Positions 18,666 to 27,487 are shown, numbered from the stretch's first letter. The stretch: DNA of 64,000 bases from Aggregatilinea lenta (GCF_003569045.1 NZ_BFCB01000003.1:1240001-1304000); one strand, 5' to 3'. The notes: a model not told the origin generated them from the sequence alone. Program-made: numbers and translations.

Positions 18666-19595
18666 GTGGCGCGTGAGGTGACGGTTGCGACGGTTCAGCT
18701 CCCAGCGTTTCGGCGCGGGCGCGACAATGCCGAGAAGCAAGAAGAAAACTTCCGCGCTGCCGAGCACTGGCTGTCGGTGGCCGGGCAGCGTGGCGCGGAT
18801 ATCGCCTGCCTGGGCGAGACGTTCAATACGCTGGGGCTGGATCTTAGCAAAGAAACCGTGTTGTCCGAAGTGGAAAGCGCCTGCTCGCAGGCGGTTGCAC
18901 GGCTGGGCGGGCTGGCACGGACGTACCGTATGGCAGTGATCGCGCCCGTCCTCGGCCTGATCGACGGCGTGCCGCGCAACGTTGCCCTGGTCCTCGATCG
19001 CAATGGACAGCATATGGGCAGCTACGTTAAGGTTCACTGCATCGAAAACGAGCGCAGCCTGGGCGTCGTGCCAGGGGATGCGTGGCCCGTCTTCGAGCTG
19101 GATTTCGGCACAATCGGCATTCAGATCTGCCATGATAACTCGTTCCCGGAAAGCGCCCGCTGCCTCACGTTGAATGGCGCAGAGATCATCTTCTGGCCGC
19201 ACGTGATGGGCGGCTGGGGCGGCGAGTTCATGGACATCCTGCTGCGCGCGCCAGCGATCCACAACGGTGTTTATCACGTTCCGACCTGTTTTGGCTGCGA
19301 TCCCGACCGCGCGTGGCAGCCCGGCATGTTGATCGGGCGCAGCAGCATCATCGCGCCGGACGCGACCATCGTCGCCGATGCCGGGCGCTACGTCGGATTG
19401 GCAATGGCTCGGATCGACCTCGACCGGCCCCGTCTTGCCACCAGCTTCACGCGCGGCGGCGATTACGTATGGGGAATCGACATGCGCAACGACCGTCGCC
19501 CGGACACGTACGCGCCGGTCGTGCGGCCCCACACACCGGTTCCCCCTGTAGCAGCGCAATTCTCGGATGATATCGACCAAGAGGAGCTTTCGTGA
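18666..19595 (+). CDS. Carbon-nitrogen hydrolase (nitrilase/amidase superfamily)
   Basis: 309 residues from a GTG preceded by GAGAGGAGG inside the end of the previous gene. The catalytic triad is visible: Glu51 (CLGETFN), Lys122 (GSYVKVHC) and Cys155 (GIQICHDN). The family cleaves amides or carbamoyl groups. Placed among sugar enzymes, it could remove an amide or carbamoyl substituent from an imported sugar derivative (inference). Its stop overlaps the next start by four bases (GTGA), so it is translationally coupled to the oxidoreductase. Confidence 0.85.
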   Translation: MAREVTVATVQLPAFRRGRDNAEKQEENFRAAEHWLSVAGQRGADIACLGETFNTLGLDLSKETVLSEVESACSQAVARLGGLARTYRMAVIAPVLGLIDGVPRNVALVLDRNGQHMGSYVKVHCIENERSLGVVPGDAWPVFELDFGTIGIQICHDNSFPESARCLTLNGAEIIFWPHVMGGWGGEFMDILLRAPAIHNGVYHVPTCFGCDPDRAWQPGMLIGRSSIIAPDATIVADAGRYVGLAMARIDLDRPRLATSFTRGGDYVWGIDMRNDRRPDTYAPVVRPHTPVPPVAAQFSDDIDQEELS

Positions 19596-20572
19596 CTGCA
19601 ATTAACGTTGCTTTGATCGGCTGCGGTGGATTTGTGTACCACACGCATCTCGCCAATCTGATTGCCAATGATAACTTCAGGATTCATGCAGCGGTGGACG
19701 TGAATCTCGACGCCGCCCAGGACGTCGCGCAGCGTGGTGGAGCAGCTTACTGGACGGCTGATGCTGACCGGGCGCTCAATGATCCCGACGTGGAGCTGGT
19801 GTTCATCGCGACCCCACACCATACACATGCTGACCTTTCGATCCGTGCCGCACGCGCGGGCAAGCACATCTACTGTGAGAAGCCGATGGCGCTCGACGAA
19901 GCAGGCTGCCAGGCTGTGATCGAGGCGGTGAATGCTGCCGGAGTCAAGTACATGGCGGGCTACAACCGGGCCGTCGCGCCCTTTACGTTGGAGGCGCGCG
20001 CGCTGTTGGCCGAGCTTGACGCACCCATGATGATCTATCACCGCTTTGCGGATTGGAACCCTTATGGACATGGTTGGCCGCTCGACGAAGCGTTGAGCGG
20101 CGGTCGTCTGGTGGGCGAAGGCGGGCATGCGCTGGACTCTATCTGTCGCCTTACCGGGCAGGACCCGGTCCGTGTATATGCGGAGGGTGGCAACTTCGCT
20201 GAGCCAAGTGTCACGCAAGCCCCGGACAGCGCTTTGATCACATTGGGCTTTCCCGACGGCTCGACCGGCGTTTTGTACCTGTCGAGCATCGCCAACAACG
20301 GCTTCCCCAAAGAAGAAATACAGATCACCTGCGCAAACCACACCATTGTGATCTATGGCTACGAGCGCATGGTCATCTACGCGCCGGATGGTGTCCGCGA
20401 GCGCACGTTGCCCGAAGCGGATAAGGGCCTCGCGCACCTGCTCGACATGATGGTTCGCGTCATTCGTGAGGACGCGCCCGCTCCGGTGGGCCTGGATGAC
20501 GCGCTGCGCACGTCGCGCTGCACGTTCGCGGCGGTCCGCGCGATCCGTACACGATCTCTTCAACACCTTTAA
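19592..20572 (+). CDS. Gfo/Idh/MocA-family sugar oxidoreductase
   Basis: 326 residues from a GTG overlapping the upstream stop. An N-terminal Rossmann fold (VALIGCGGFVYHTHLANL) is followed by the family's VFIATPHHTHADLSIRAARAG and the catalytic-lysine motif YCEKPMAL near residue 92-99. Members oxidise or reduce sugars, inositols or their derivatives with NAD(P). The substrate is not evident. In this operon it would act on a monosaccharide released by the large enzyme or by the GH172 enzyme. Confidence 0.88.
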   Translation: MTAINVALIGCGGFVYHTHLANLIANDNFRIHAAVDVNLDAAQDVAQRGGAAYWTADADRALNDPDVELVFIATPHHTHADLSIRAARAGKHIYCEKPMALDEAGCQAVIEAVNAAGVKYMAGYNRAVAPFTLEARALLAELDAPMMIYHRFADWNPYGHGWPLDEALSGGRLVGEGGHALDSICRLTGQDPVRVYAEGGNFAEPSVTQAPDSALITLGFPDGSTGVLYLSSIANNGFPKEEIQITCANHTIVIYGYERMVIYAPDGVRERTLPEADKGLAHLLDMMVRVIREDAPAPVGLDDALRTSRCTFAAVRAIRTRSLQHL

Positions 20573-20595
20573 ACCCTACACGGCGGAGCAGATCC

Positions 20596-21636
20596 TTGAC
20601 CTTATCATTTCCTGACCTTATCGAAACTGAAGAACAGCGCGTCAACGTTTTGACGCAGCCCTCTCCTGCTCTCGTAGAGGCTATGCGTACGGTGCAAAGT
20701 CCGTTGGTGATCCTGGGGGCGGGTGGCAAAATGGGACCCACCCTTGCGGTGCTGGCTCGCCGCGCCGCCGATGCTGCCGGGCATGCTCTGGACGTGGTCG
20801 CCGTCAGCCGCTTTTCGGACCCTACGGCACGCGGCTGGCTGGAGTCGCGCGGGGTCCGTACCATCAGCGCGGATCTATTCGATCGCGCGGCAGTGGCCCG
20901 GCTGCCGGAGAGCGCCAACGTCCTCTACCTCGTTGGCTTGAAGTTTGGCACGCAGCAAACACCCAGCCTCACCTGGGCGGCGAATACGCTCATTCCGACT
21001 TATGTGATGGAGCGTTATCGAGGCGCGCGTGTTGTGTCCCTATCCTCGGGCAACGTCTATCCTCTCGTCTCAATCCACAGCAGCGGCTCAGTAGAAAGCG
21101 ATCCCCTGACGCCGCTGGGCGAATACGCCAATAGCTGCGTGGGGCGCGAACGCATCTTTGAGTATTTCGCGCAGCGTGATGGCACGCCCGTCGCGCTGAT
21201 CCGACTCAGCTATGCCGTCGATTTGCATTACGGTGTGCTGGTTGATATCGCGCGGAAGGTGTTCCAGCGGCAAACGGTCGATGTGACGATGGGGCACCTC
21301 CCGTACATCTGGCAGGGAGAAGCCAACGACCGCATCCTTCGTGCGCTGGCGTTGGCCGCTGTGCCCGCTTCCCCACTGAACCTGACCGGAGACCAATCGC
21401 TGGAAGTACGCGATGTAGCCTTGCGGTTTGGCGCGCTAATGGGATGTCCGGTGCAGATCAGTGGCATGGAAGCGGATACGGCCTACCTGAGCGATATCTC
21501 GCGGCTGCGCGAGACGTTAGGTGCGCCCAAACTATCACTTGACACGCTGATCCGGTGGACGGCGCATTGGGTGATGCAGGGCGGTTCGCTGCTCGATAAA
21601 CCAACGCACTTCGAAGTGCGTAACGGGAGGTATTAA
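20596..21636 (+). CDS. NAD-dependent epimerase/dehydratase-like protein with altered active site
   Basis: 346 residues from a TTG at 20596 with GGAG upstream. An extended-SDR cofactor loop is present (LVILGAGGKMGP, ~37-48), as is the serine strand (VVSLSSGNVYP), but the expected YxxxK reads YANSC, so the catalytic lysine is replaced by cysteine. The rest (EANDRILRALALA, PLNLTGDQSLEVRDVALRFG) matches sugar-nucleotide epimerase C-domains. Either it is catalytically divergent or it binds NAD for another role. It lies between an oxidoreductase and an aldolase, pointing to a keto-sugar or sugar-acid intermediate (inference). Confidence 0.75.
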   Translation: MTLSFPDLIETEEQRVNVLTQPSPALVEAMRTVQSPLVILGAGGKMGPTLAVLARRAADAAGHALDVVAVSRFSDPTARGWLESRGVRTISADLFDRAAVARLPESANVLYLVGLKFGTQQTPSLTWAANTLIPTYVMERYRGARVVSLSSGNVYPLVSIHSSGSVESDPLTPLGEYANSCVGRERIFEYFAQRDGTPVALIRLSYAVDLHYGVLVDIARKVFQRQTVDVTMGHLPYIWQGEANDRILRALALAAVPASPLNLTGDQSLEVRDVALRFGALMGCPVQISGMEADTAYLSDISRLRETLGAPKLSLDTLIRWTAHWVMQGGSLLDKPTHFEVRNGRY

Positions 21637-21637
21637 G

Positions 21638-22711
21638 GTGGATCACTTCCCCATGCCTCCTCAGTTCGTCGTGGATCGGATGCGTGAAGGGATCGTGATT
21701 CCCGCCCATCCACTCGCGCTGACGGATGAACGGCAGTTTGACGAACGCCGCCAGCGCGCGTTGACTCGCTACTACCATGCTGCGGAAGCGGGGGGCGTGG
21801 CTGTGGGCGTGCACACGACCCAGTTTGAAATCCGCGACCCTGAACACCGGCTGTACGAGCCTGTCTTGCGCTGCAGCGCCGAGGTGCTGAGCGAGCAAGA
21901 CGCGGCAACGGGCCGCCAATCCGTGCGTATTGCCGGGCTATGTGGCCCTACGGAGCAGGCGTTACAGGAAGCGAAGGTGGCACGCGTCCATGGATATCAC
22001 CTGGGGCTTCTGTCACTAACGTCGTTCGAAGGCGCGAATGATGACGCGCTGATTCGGCACTGCACTGGGATTGCGCAGGAGATCCCGCTCATGGGCTTTT
22101 ATCTCCAGCCGGCTGCAGGTGGACGGATCTTGTCCGAAGCCTTCTGGCGGCGGTTCCTGGAAATCCCAAATGTGATTGCGATCAAAATCGCGCCGTTTAA
22201 TCGCTACCAGACGCTCGACGTGATCCGCGCTGTGGCTGATGTTGGGCGCGCGCAGGACGTTGCCCTGTACACCGGCAACGACGACAACATCGTGATCGAT
22301 CTGCTGACCCGATTCCGGGTACAGGTGGGTGGCCATGCTGTCGAGCTGCAATTTGCGGGCGGCCTGTTAGGCCACTGGGCCTACTGGACTCGCCGGGCTG
22401 TCGAGCTGCTGGCCGAGTGTAAGCGCGTGCGAGCAAACGGCTGTGTGCCTTCCGAACAGCTTGTCCTGGCGGCTCAGGTCACCGACAGCAACAGCGCCGT
22501 TTTCGACGCTGCTCACCAGTATCAGGGCGCAAATCCAGGCATTCATGAAGTGCTGCGCCGACAGGGTTTGCTGGCGACCAGCCTATGCCTGGCGCCCACT
22601 GCCAGGTTGTCACCTGGTCAGGCTGAGGAAATCGACCGGGTCTGCCGGGTCTATCCGCACCTGACGGATGACGACTTTGTCCGTGAGCACCTCTCTGAGT
22701 GGCTTGATTGA
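21638..22711 (+). CDS. DapA-like (dihydrodipicolinate synthase family) aldolase or dehydratase
   Basis: 357 residues from a GTG one base after the previous stop, with GGGAGG upstream. The sequence IPAHPLALTDERQFDE ... AEAGGVAVGVHTTQFE matches the N-terminal half of the class I aldolase barrel, and IAIKIAPFNRYQT (~180) carries the expected Schiff-base lysine. It is longer than typical DapA (about 290-300). Family members cleave or dehydrate 2-keto-3-deoxy sugar acids, sialic acids and similar compounds. Here it is the candidate carbon-carbon cleaving or dehydrating step of the pathway. Confidence 0.8.
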   Translation: MDHFPMPPQFVVDRMREGIVIPAHPLALTDERQFDERRQRALTRYYHAAEAGGVAVGVHTTQFEIRDPEHRLYEPVLRCSAEVLSEQDAATGRQSVRIAGLCGPTEQALQEAKVARVHGYHLGLLSLTSFEGANDDALIRHCTGIAQEIPLMGFYLQPAAGGRILSEAFWRRFLEIPNVIAIKIAPFNRYQTLDVIRAVADVGRAQDVALYTGNDDNIVIDLLTRFRVQVGGHAVELQFAGGLLGHWAYWTRRAVELLAECKRVRANGCVPSEQLVLAAQVTDSNSAVFDAAHQYQGANPGIHEVLRRQGLLATSLCLAPTARLSPGQAEEIDRVCRVYPHLTDDDFVREHLSEWLD

Positions 22712-22771
22712 CGCGTGATAGTCTGCTGCACTTAACACTCCGCCAAGAGTGTCGTTACCCCATCCCCCGAA

Positions 22772-22793
22772 CCCCTTTCCCTCGGGGAAGGGG
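22772..22793 (+). repeat. CCCCTTTCCC/GGGGAAGGGG hairpin, repeat-like
   Basis: A 10-bp stem with one G-T pair and a 2-base loop, within CCCCGAACCCCTTTCCCTCG, 60 bases after the aldolase stop. It resembles the interspersed CCCC...GGGG hairpin elements of Chloroflexota genomes (recalled, not searched). It could act as a processing site or terminator inside the operon. Confidence 0.45.
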
Positions 22794-22873
22794 AGTAGTT
22801 GTCGCAGTGAATCACATAGCGCACCGTAGGCGGGGTGATTATTTTCTGGGGATGGACTGACAGGATGACGTCT

Positions 22874-23752
22874 ATGAAGGTGATCGTATTTTCGAAAATG
22901 CTTAGCGAAAAGTCGATTGGTGAGCTGATCGAATTGGGACACAGTCACGATCTCGATGGCTACGACCTGTGCATCCGGCCCGGCCATCCTGTGACGCCGG
23001 AAAACGTCAGGGATACGTTGGTTCCGGCTGTGCGCGCGCTCAGTGATGCAGGCCTCTGCGTGCCGATGGCGACCGCGGATATTACGCTCACGTCGCCGGA
23101 CGATCCGACCGCCGAGCCGATTCTGGCCGCCCTGGATACCGCCAACGTGCGTCTGCTCAAGCTCGGCTACACGTTTTTCGACCCGGTGCGCCAGCGTTAT
23201 TGGGACGAAGTAGATCGCATTCGCCGTGACAATGAGCGGTGGGCGATTCTCGCTCAGCGCTACGACGTCAAAGTCTGCTATCACACCCATAACGAGCGCG
23301 TGATCGGGTTGAACGCGGCGGCGCTGTGTCACCTGATCAACGGCTTCGATCCGCAGTACATTGGCGCCTATCTCGATCCGACTCACTTGATTCTGGAAGG
23401 CGAGGAATTCGCCTTCGGGCTGGCGATGATTCAGGACTATTTGAGCATCGTTGCGGGAAAGGACGTGCTCAAGTTTCGCGTGGACAAGGCCGATCATGGC
23501 GCGTACAGCTATCATGGCGTGCCCGCCGGAAAGGGCATGGTGGATTGGACCGCTGTATTCGCGGATCTCAAGCGCATCGGCTACGATGGTCCACTGTCGG
23601 TGCATTGTGAATGGCACGATGCCGGTACCCAGTTCTTTGATATTTTGCGCCGCGAGATCGCATTTTTTAAGCGCCACCGTGAGGCGGCGGGCATTCCGGC
23701 TAATGCCGGTGATGTAGGAGGCCAGACACATGAATCCACAGGTTCCCTTTAA
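22874..23752 (+). CDS. Sugar phosphate isomerase/epimerase (xylose-isomerase-like TIM barrel)
   Basis: About 292 residues from the ATG at 22874, chosen because AGGA lies 8 bases upstream; ATG at 22865 is the alternative. It has the AP-endonuclease-2/IolE-like barrel landmarks: HDLDGYDLCIRPGHP, VCYHTHNER (metal His), IGAYLDPTHLILEG, FRVDKADHG and SVHCEWHD. These supply the Glu/Asp/His metal site of sugar epimerases. Its 3' end overlaps the GH172 start by 23 bases. The substrate is likely a keto-sugar of this pathway. Confidence 0.82.
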   Translation: MKVIVFSKMLSEKSIGELIELGHSHDLDGYDLCIRPGHPVTPENVRDTLVPAVRALSDAGLCVPMATADITLTSPDDPTAEPILAALDTANVRLLKLGYTFFDPVRQRYWDEVDRIRRDNERWAILAQRYDVKVCYHTHNERVIGLNAAALCHLINGFDPQYIGAYLDPTHLILEGEEFAFGLAMIQDYLSIVAGKDVLKFRVDKADHGAYSYHGVPAGKGMVDWTAVFADLKRIGYDGPLSVHCEWHDAGTQFFDILRREIAFFKRHREAAGIPANAGDVGGQTHESTGSL

Positions 23753-24836
23753 CGGGCTGGGTATGTCGCTTGGCACGCTGTCCCGATTGTCAAAGGCACA
23801 GACTCGCTCAATCAGTGCGGAAAATCCAACCGGTGCCAAAGGGCAGGGCGGTATGGCCACCGAGGGCACAACGGCGGCCTTTGCGCGGGAGCTGGGACAG
23901 GGTTGGAAACTCTCTCCCAGCATTTCTATTGCAGGCGATACGACAGCGGTCCTTGCCGACATTGATGGCCCCGGCGCCATTCAGCGGATTTGGATTACGA
24001 CCCACCCCGAGCATTGGCGTCGCCTGCTGCTGCGGTTTTACTGGGACGGAGAGGATGCGCCCTCGGTCGAAGTGCCGCTGGGAGACTTCTTCTGCTGCGG
24101 GTGGTGCGAGCGCACCAACGTAAATTCGCTGCCGGTGGCGGTTAATCCTGCCGGAGGCTTCAATTGTTACTGGGAGATGCCGTTCCACACTCACGCGCGC
24201 GTCACGATTGAGAACCTCAGCCCAGACGCCGTCGAGAACTTATTCTACCAGATTGATTATACGCTGACAGATGTGCACAAGGATTGCGCTACCTTTCATG
24301 CGCAGTGGCGGCGTAGTAATCCCGTGCCGTACATGGATGTGCACACGCTCCTGGATGGCGTTCAGGGCTGGGGACATTACGTAGGAACCTACCTCGCGTG
24401 GGGATCAAATAACAACGGCTGGTGGGGCGAAGGCGAAGTGAAGTTCTACCTGGATGGTGACACTGACTGGCCGACGATCTGCGGCACCGGCACGGAAGAT
24501 TATTTCGGTGGCGCGTGGTGTTTCGAACAGCCTGAAGGCCGCTACGCGACGTATTCGACGCCGTTTCTCGGCCTGCCGCAGATCATCATGCCGGATGGAT
24601 TGTGGCGCTCACAGCAGCGCTTCGGGATGTACCGCTGGCACGTTATGGACCCGGTTCGTTTTGAGCGCGATCTGCGCGTCACCGTGCAGGCGTTAGGCTG
24701 GCGCTCTGCACTCAACGGACAGCGCCGTTTCTTGCCGCTTCAGGACGACATCGCCTCGACCGCGTTTTGGTATCAGGCTGAACCACACGCTCCCTTTCCA
24801 CAAGCGCCGACATTTAACCAGGTGGAGGTAATCTAG
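23730..24836 (+). CDS. GH172 (DUF2961) glycoside hydrolase
   Basis: 368 residues, AGGAGG upstream. The motif GTGTEDYFGGAWCF (~251-264) and the jelly-roll sequence IDGPGAIQRIWITTHPEHW define DUF2961, now GH172. That family includes a difructose-dianhydride I enzyme and alpha-D-arabinofuranosidases acting on furanoside linkages. No signal peptide is seen, so it works in the cytoplasm on imported sugar. It is the last gene of this operon and is convergent with the DUF305 gene. Which furanoside it cleaves cannot be read from sequence. Confidence 0.85.
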   Translation: MNPQVPFNGLGMSLGTLSRLSKAQTRSISAENPTGAKGQGGMATEGTTAAFARELGQGWKLSPSISIAGDTTAVLADIDGPGAIQRIWITTHPEHWRRLLLRFYWDGEDAPSVEVPLGDFFCCGWCERTNVNSLPVAVNPAGGFNCYWEMPFHTHARVTIENLSPDAVENLFYQIDYTLTDVHKDCATFHAQWRRSNPVPYMDVHTLLDGVQGWGHYVGTYLAWGSNNNGWWGEGEVKFYLDGDTDWPTICGTGTEDYFGGAWCFEQPEGRYATYSTPFLGLPQIIMPDGLWRSQQRFGMYRWHVMDPVRFERDLRVTVQALGWRSALNGQRRFLPLQDDIASTAFWYQAEPHAPFPQAPTFNQVEVI

Positions 24837-24858
24837 AAAAAACTGGCGGGGATTAAAC

Positions 24859-25494
24859 TCACCTTGCGGGCGATAGCGTGACGATCAGGTCTTCCATCTG
24901 CTCGATCTCGGCGGTCTGGTCGTCAATGATCTGCTGCGCTAGCGCGCGCAGATCGTCGTGTTCAGCATAAAGTAGTACGCGCTCGGACATGTGCAGCGCG
25001 TCATCGTGGTGATCGATCATCGCTTCCAGCCAGGCCGCGTCATAGTCTGCACCATCGATCCGGTCGAAGCCGGACATCATGCCCATCATCAGCGGCATGT
25101 CGGTCAGGGGATTGGATGTATGATCGCCGTGTCCCATGTCCGTCATGCCGCTGGCCGCGCCCAGGCCCATCCACTCCATAAGCTGCGCCATCGGGACCGG
25201 CGTGTAGTCGATGCCGTACCAGTCTTTCAGCCAGCCGCGCATCAGCTCGATCTCCGGCGTCTGCGCGTCGATCACACCCTGACACAACGTCTGCACCGCA
25301 TCTGTAGTCGTCTTTTCAAGGCAATGTTCTGCCATGTCCAGCGCCATCTGGTGATGGTCAATCATGCCTTCCATGAACCGCACTTCAGCCCGTCCTGCGC
25401 GCCCAGTCACGTCACCCTGCGCGTAGGCCATCTGCGTCATGAGCGCTACCAGCGCCACAACCAAAACCAGCAGCATTCGTTTCAGCATGAACAT
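24859..25494 (-). CDS. DUF305 (ferritin-like, metal-associated) exported protein
   Basis: 211 residues, ATG at 25494 after AGGAGA. A signal peptide ends near AYAQ. Two DUF305 repeats carry the motifs FMEGMIDHHQMALDMAE and LEAMIDHHDDALHMSE, and a Met/His-rich linker (MGHGDH, MPLMMGMMSGFD) joins them. DUF305 proteins form a four-helix fold often linked to copper or silver handling. Metal binding is likely from the His/Met content. It is convergent with the GH172 gene and functionally separate from the sugar cluster. Confidence 0.85.
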   Translation of the reverse strand: MFMLKRMLLVLVVALVALMTQMAYAQGDVTGRAGRAEVRFMEGMIDHHQMALDMAEHCLEKTTTDAVQTLCQGVIDAQTPEIELMRGWLKDWYGIDYTPVPMAQLMEWMGLGAASGMTDMGHGDHTSNPLTDMPLMMGMMSGFDRIDGADYDAAWLEAMIDHHDDALHMSERVLLYAEHDDLRALAQQIIDDQTAEIEQMEDLIVTLSPAR

Positions 25495-25940
25495 TATATC
25501 TCCTGAACCAGATCTACGCGTACGATGCGGCGATCATATCATATAAGGAGACGCAGCGGCCTGTATATACGCCAAATGGCGTGTTGCTGTGATGCCGCAA
25601 GCAGTATAGCACGCGAAAGTGACAGATCGCGCAGGCGCCTCTACGCCAAATGGCGCATTCCTCAGGCTCTCCGATCTTTTATCGTCGGGGGGAACTTGTT
25701 CCGAAGTTCACGACGCGGACCTGGGACAACCCCACGACATCGACCGCCTGCTGGACGTCGCATTCTCGTAGTTCAACTGCAACCAGGCATCGCCAGGAGC
25801 GCCTTCCGGTGCCAGTTTCCTGCTGCGCTTGCGTGTCTGGTCCGCAACGCAAAAACGTTTCGCCCAGAAGTAATCTGGTACAATCGCAGCAGAGTCCGTA
25901 CTCACATTCGGAAGCATGGGCTCAATTGAGGAGGCAAATT
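25495..25940. other. Intergenic region with duplicated CGCCAAATGGCG palindrome
   Basis: Between the divergent DUF305 gene and the 61-residue gene. It holds two identical 14-base tracts TACGCCAAATGGCG at 25568-25581 and 25642-25655, each with a 5-2-5 palindrome, 74 bases apart. The rest contains only short frames without ribosome sites; I see no gene. Confidence 0.5.
25568..25655. promoter_or_regulatory. Paired palindromic operator candidates upstream of DUF305 gene
   Basis: Two copies of CGCCA-AA-TGGCG (25570-25581 and 25644-25655) lie 75-160 bases upstream of the DUF305 start and also upstream of the 61-residue gene on the other strand. Such paired dyads suit a dimeric regulator, possibly metal-responsive given DUF305 (inference only). 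Confidence 0.35.
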
Positions 25941-26126
25941 GTGACGCAGAAAGTGTACTTCTTCGGACCTCGTAGTATCGTCAAAGCACAACAACACGTT
26001 CAGAAACATCCCGGACAAACCTTAGTGATGCTCAAGGCTCCGGATCGGCGCATCGCGGTATGCGGGCCGAGCATGGCAGCAGAACTCAAAACACAGGGAT
26101 TCGCTCCCATTGATGCCGAGGCATAG
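25941..26126 (+). CDS. Small protein of unknown function (61 residues)
   Basis: GTG start at 25941 with an ideal GAGGAGG 8 bases upstream; the longer open frame upstream of it looks non-coding. The product (starting VTQKVYFFGPRSIVKAQQHV) has a strand-helix-strand-helix pattern with one Cys and no membrane segment or signal. I do not recognise a family. The strong ribosome site and the very strong hairpin 84 bases after the stop suggest a real, independently expressed gene. Confidence 0.6.
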   Translation: MTQKVYFFGPRSIVKAQQHVQKHPGQTLVMLKAPDRRIAVCGPSMAAELKTQGFAPIDAEA

Positions 26127-26209
26127 ATCCTGATTTCGTCCCGTAACAGGTAACGGACGACCAGGCCGCGTCAAACGATTGTCGCGTAGCGCTGGTAGAT
26201 GCACAAGCC

Positions 26210-26245
26210 GTGCGCCCTGGAGCTTTATTAAGCTCCAGGGCGCAC
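26210..26245 (+). terminator. Very strong hairpin after the 61-residue gene
   Basis: A perfect 16-bp stem (26210-26225 with 26230-26245; arm GTGCGCCCTGGAGCTT) with a 4-base loop TATT. No T-run follows, but stem stability suggests a terminator or mRNA 3'-end barrier. Nothing else is seen between 26127 and 26428. Confidence 0.6.
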
Positions 26246-26428
26246 TCTCTAGTGGTCCGATCAATCAGGTTTCAAAGGCCAGTTTCGGCTCAGGTTCATT
26301 CGAGCGCCAGATGGGTGTCCTGCTAACCTCAGTCTGCAGTTCACTACCTGATGAGTACCGTTTTTGCGCATGAGCCAGGTATTGGGCCAGTCACATAATG
26401 CCGTTTTATCGTAATGTTTCTGTGTCTC

Positions 26429-27463
26429 TCAGGGCTTCAGAGATCCCTTTTCTTTCGACCCGCACGAATCGCGCACAATGAGTTCGCTATAGACTACACT
26501 CTTGAACGCAGCTGTGTTCTCGCCCATGATGATGCGATTGAGCTTCTGCATGGCTAGCATACCAATTTCGTATTTTGGAATATGGACAGTCGTGAGTGGG
26601 GGGCGCGCAAACTGGCTTTCCCTGGTGTTGTCAATGCTCCCAATCGCGATGTCATCCGGGATGTGCAAACCCGCTTCCCGAATTGCCTCCATGGCACCGA
26701 TAGCGGTCTTATCGCTGATCGCAATCACTGCGGTTGGGCGGTGGTCCAACGCCAGAATCTCCTGCATCTGAACGTACCCCTTGATCGGATGGCCGGACAA
26801 CGGTTCTGGCATCCACTCTGGGGGGAAAAGCAAATGTTCTTCGGCCATCGCAGCCATACACCCATGCAGGCGATCCACCAGACTGCTGTATTTGGATGGG
26901 CCCCTCAGAATCGCGATATCGCGGTGCCCCAGATTCAGGATGTGCCGTGTGATTTGGTAACCTGCCATGAAGTTGTCGCCAAGCACACATGGAAGGCTCT
27001 GGTCAGCGATATAACTCTCTATCAATACTACCGGCATATCCAGGGCTTTCAGTTGTAGCACGGCCTGGGCGGGCAGGTCACCATCATTGGCCACAACCAC
27101 TCCGCTAACATCATGGATCAACCCATTGAGATCGAAACCACGTTTGTTCCGGTCAAAAACCGAGAGGACCACGCGCATACCCAGGCGTTCGGCTTCCGAT
27201 TGCACCCCCCGAATTACATCGCCATAAAAAACGTCGCTGATTGCCGGAATCGATGACTGTTCGATCAACAGCCCCACCGTTTCCAGCTTTGAGCTGCCGT
27301 CGGACTTACGCGGTTTGTAGTTCAAGTTGCTGATGGCCGACCAGACCTTTTCTGCGGTCTGGGGCGAGATCCCCGATTTGTTGTGAATGACCATCCACAC
27401 GGTGGTCACCGACACATCAGCCGCCAAGGCGATGTCACGCATAGTCGCTTTAGATTTGCTCAT
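26429..27463 (-). CDS. LacI-family repressor of the pentose/arabinoxylan cluster
   Basis: 344 residues. It has the N-terminal LacI helix-turn-helix (MRDIALAADVSVTTVWMVIHN) and hinge, followed by a periplasmic-binding-protein-like ligand domain (TVGLLIEQSSIPAISDVFYGDVIRG ... HILNLGHRDIAILRG ... AIGSIDNT). It is divergent from the importer operon starting at 27768. A 13-base perfect palindrome, TGTTTACTAAACA, lies 25 bases upstream of its own start, and related sites precede the importer, so it likely controls both. The effector is probably a pentose or an oligosaccharide. Confidence 0.9.
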   Translation of the reverse strand: MSKSKATMRDIALAADVSVTTVWMVIHNKSGISPQTAEKVWSAISNLNYKPRKSDGSSKLETVGLLIEQSSIPAISDVFYGDVIRGVQSEAERLGMRVVLSVFDRNKRGFDLNGLIHDVSGVVVANDGDLPAQAVLQLKALDMPVVLIESYIADQSLPCVLGDNFMAGYQITRHILNLGHRDIAILRGPSKYSSLVDRLHGCMAAMAEEHLLFPPEWMPEPLSGHPIKGYVQMQEILALDHRPTAVIAISDKTAIGAMEAIREAGLHIPDDIAIGSIDNTRESQFARPPLTTVHIPKYEIGMLAMQKLNRIIMGENTAAFKSVVYSELIVRDSCGSKEKGSLKP

Positions 27464-27487
27464 AGATCGTTTCAGTCTTTGTGCTGG

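Noticed and set aside
22610-23980. 456-codon open frame on the minus strand
   Set aside because: Antisense to the isomerase and GH172 genes, no ribosome site and no recognisable motif.
25758-25778. 21-base tract nearly repeated at 53834-53854 (20 of 21 identical)
   Set aside because: Identity does not extend beyond the tract, there is no target-site or gene context, and neither side reads as a common protein; probably chance or a minor relic.
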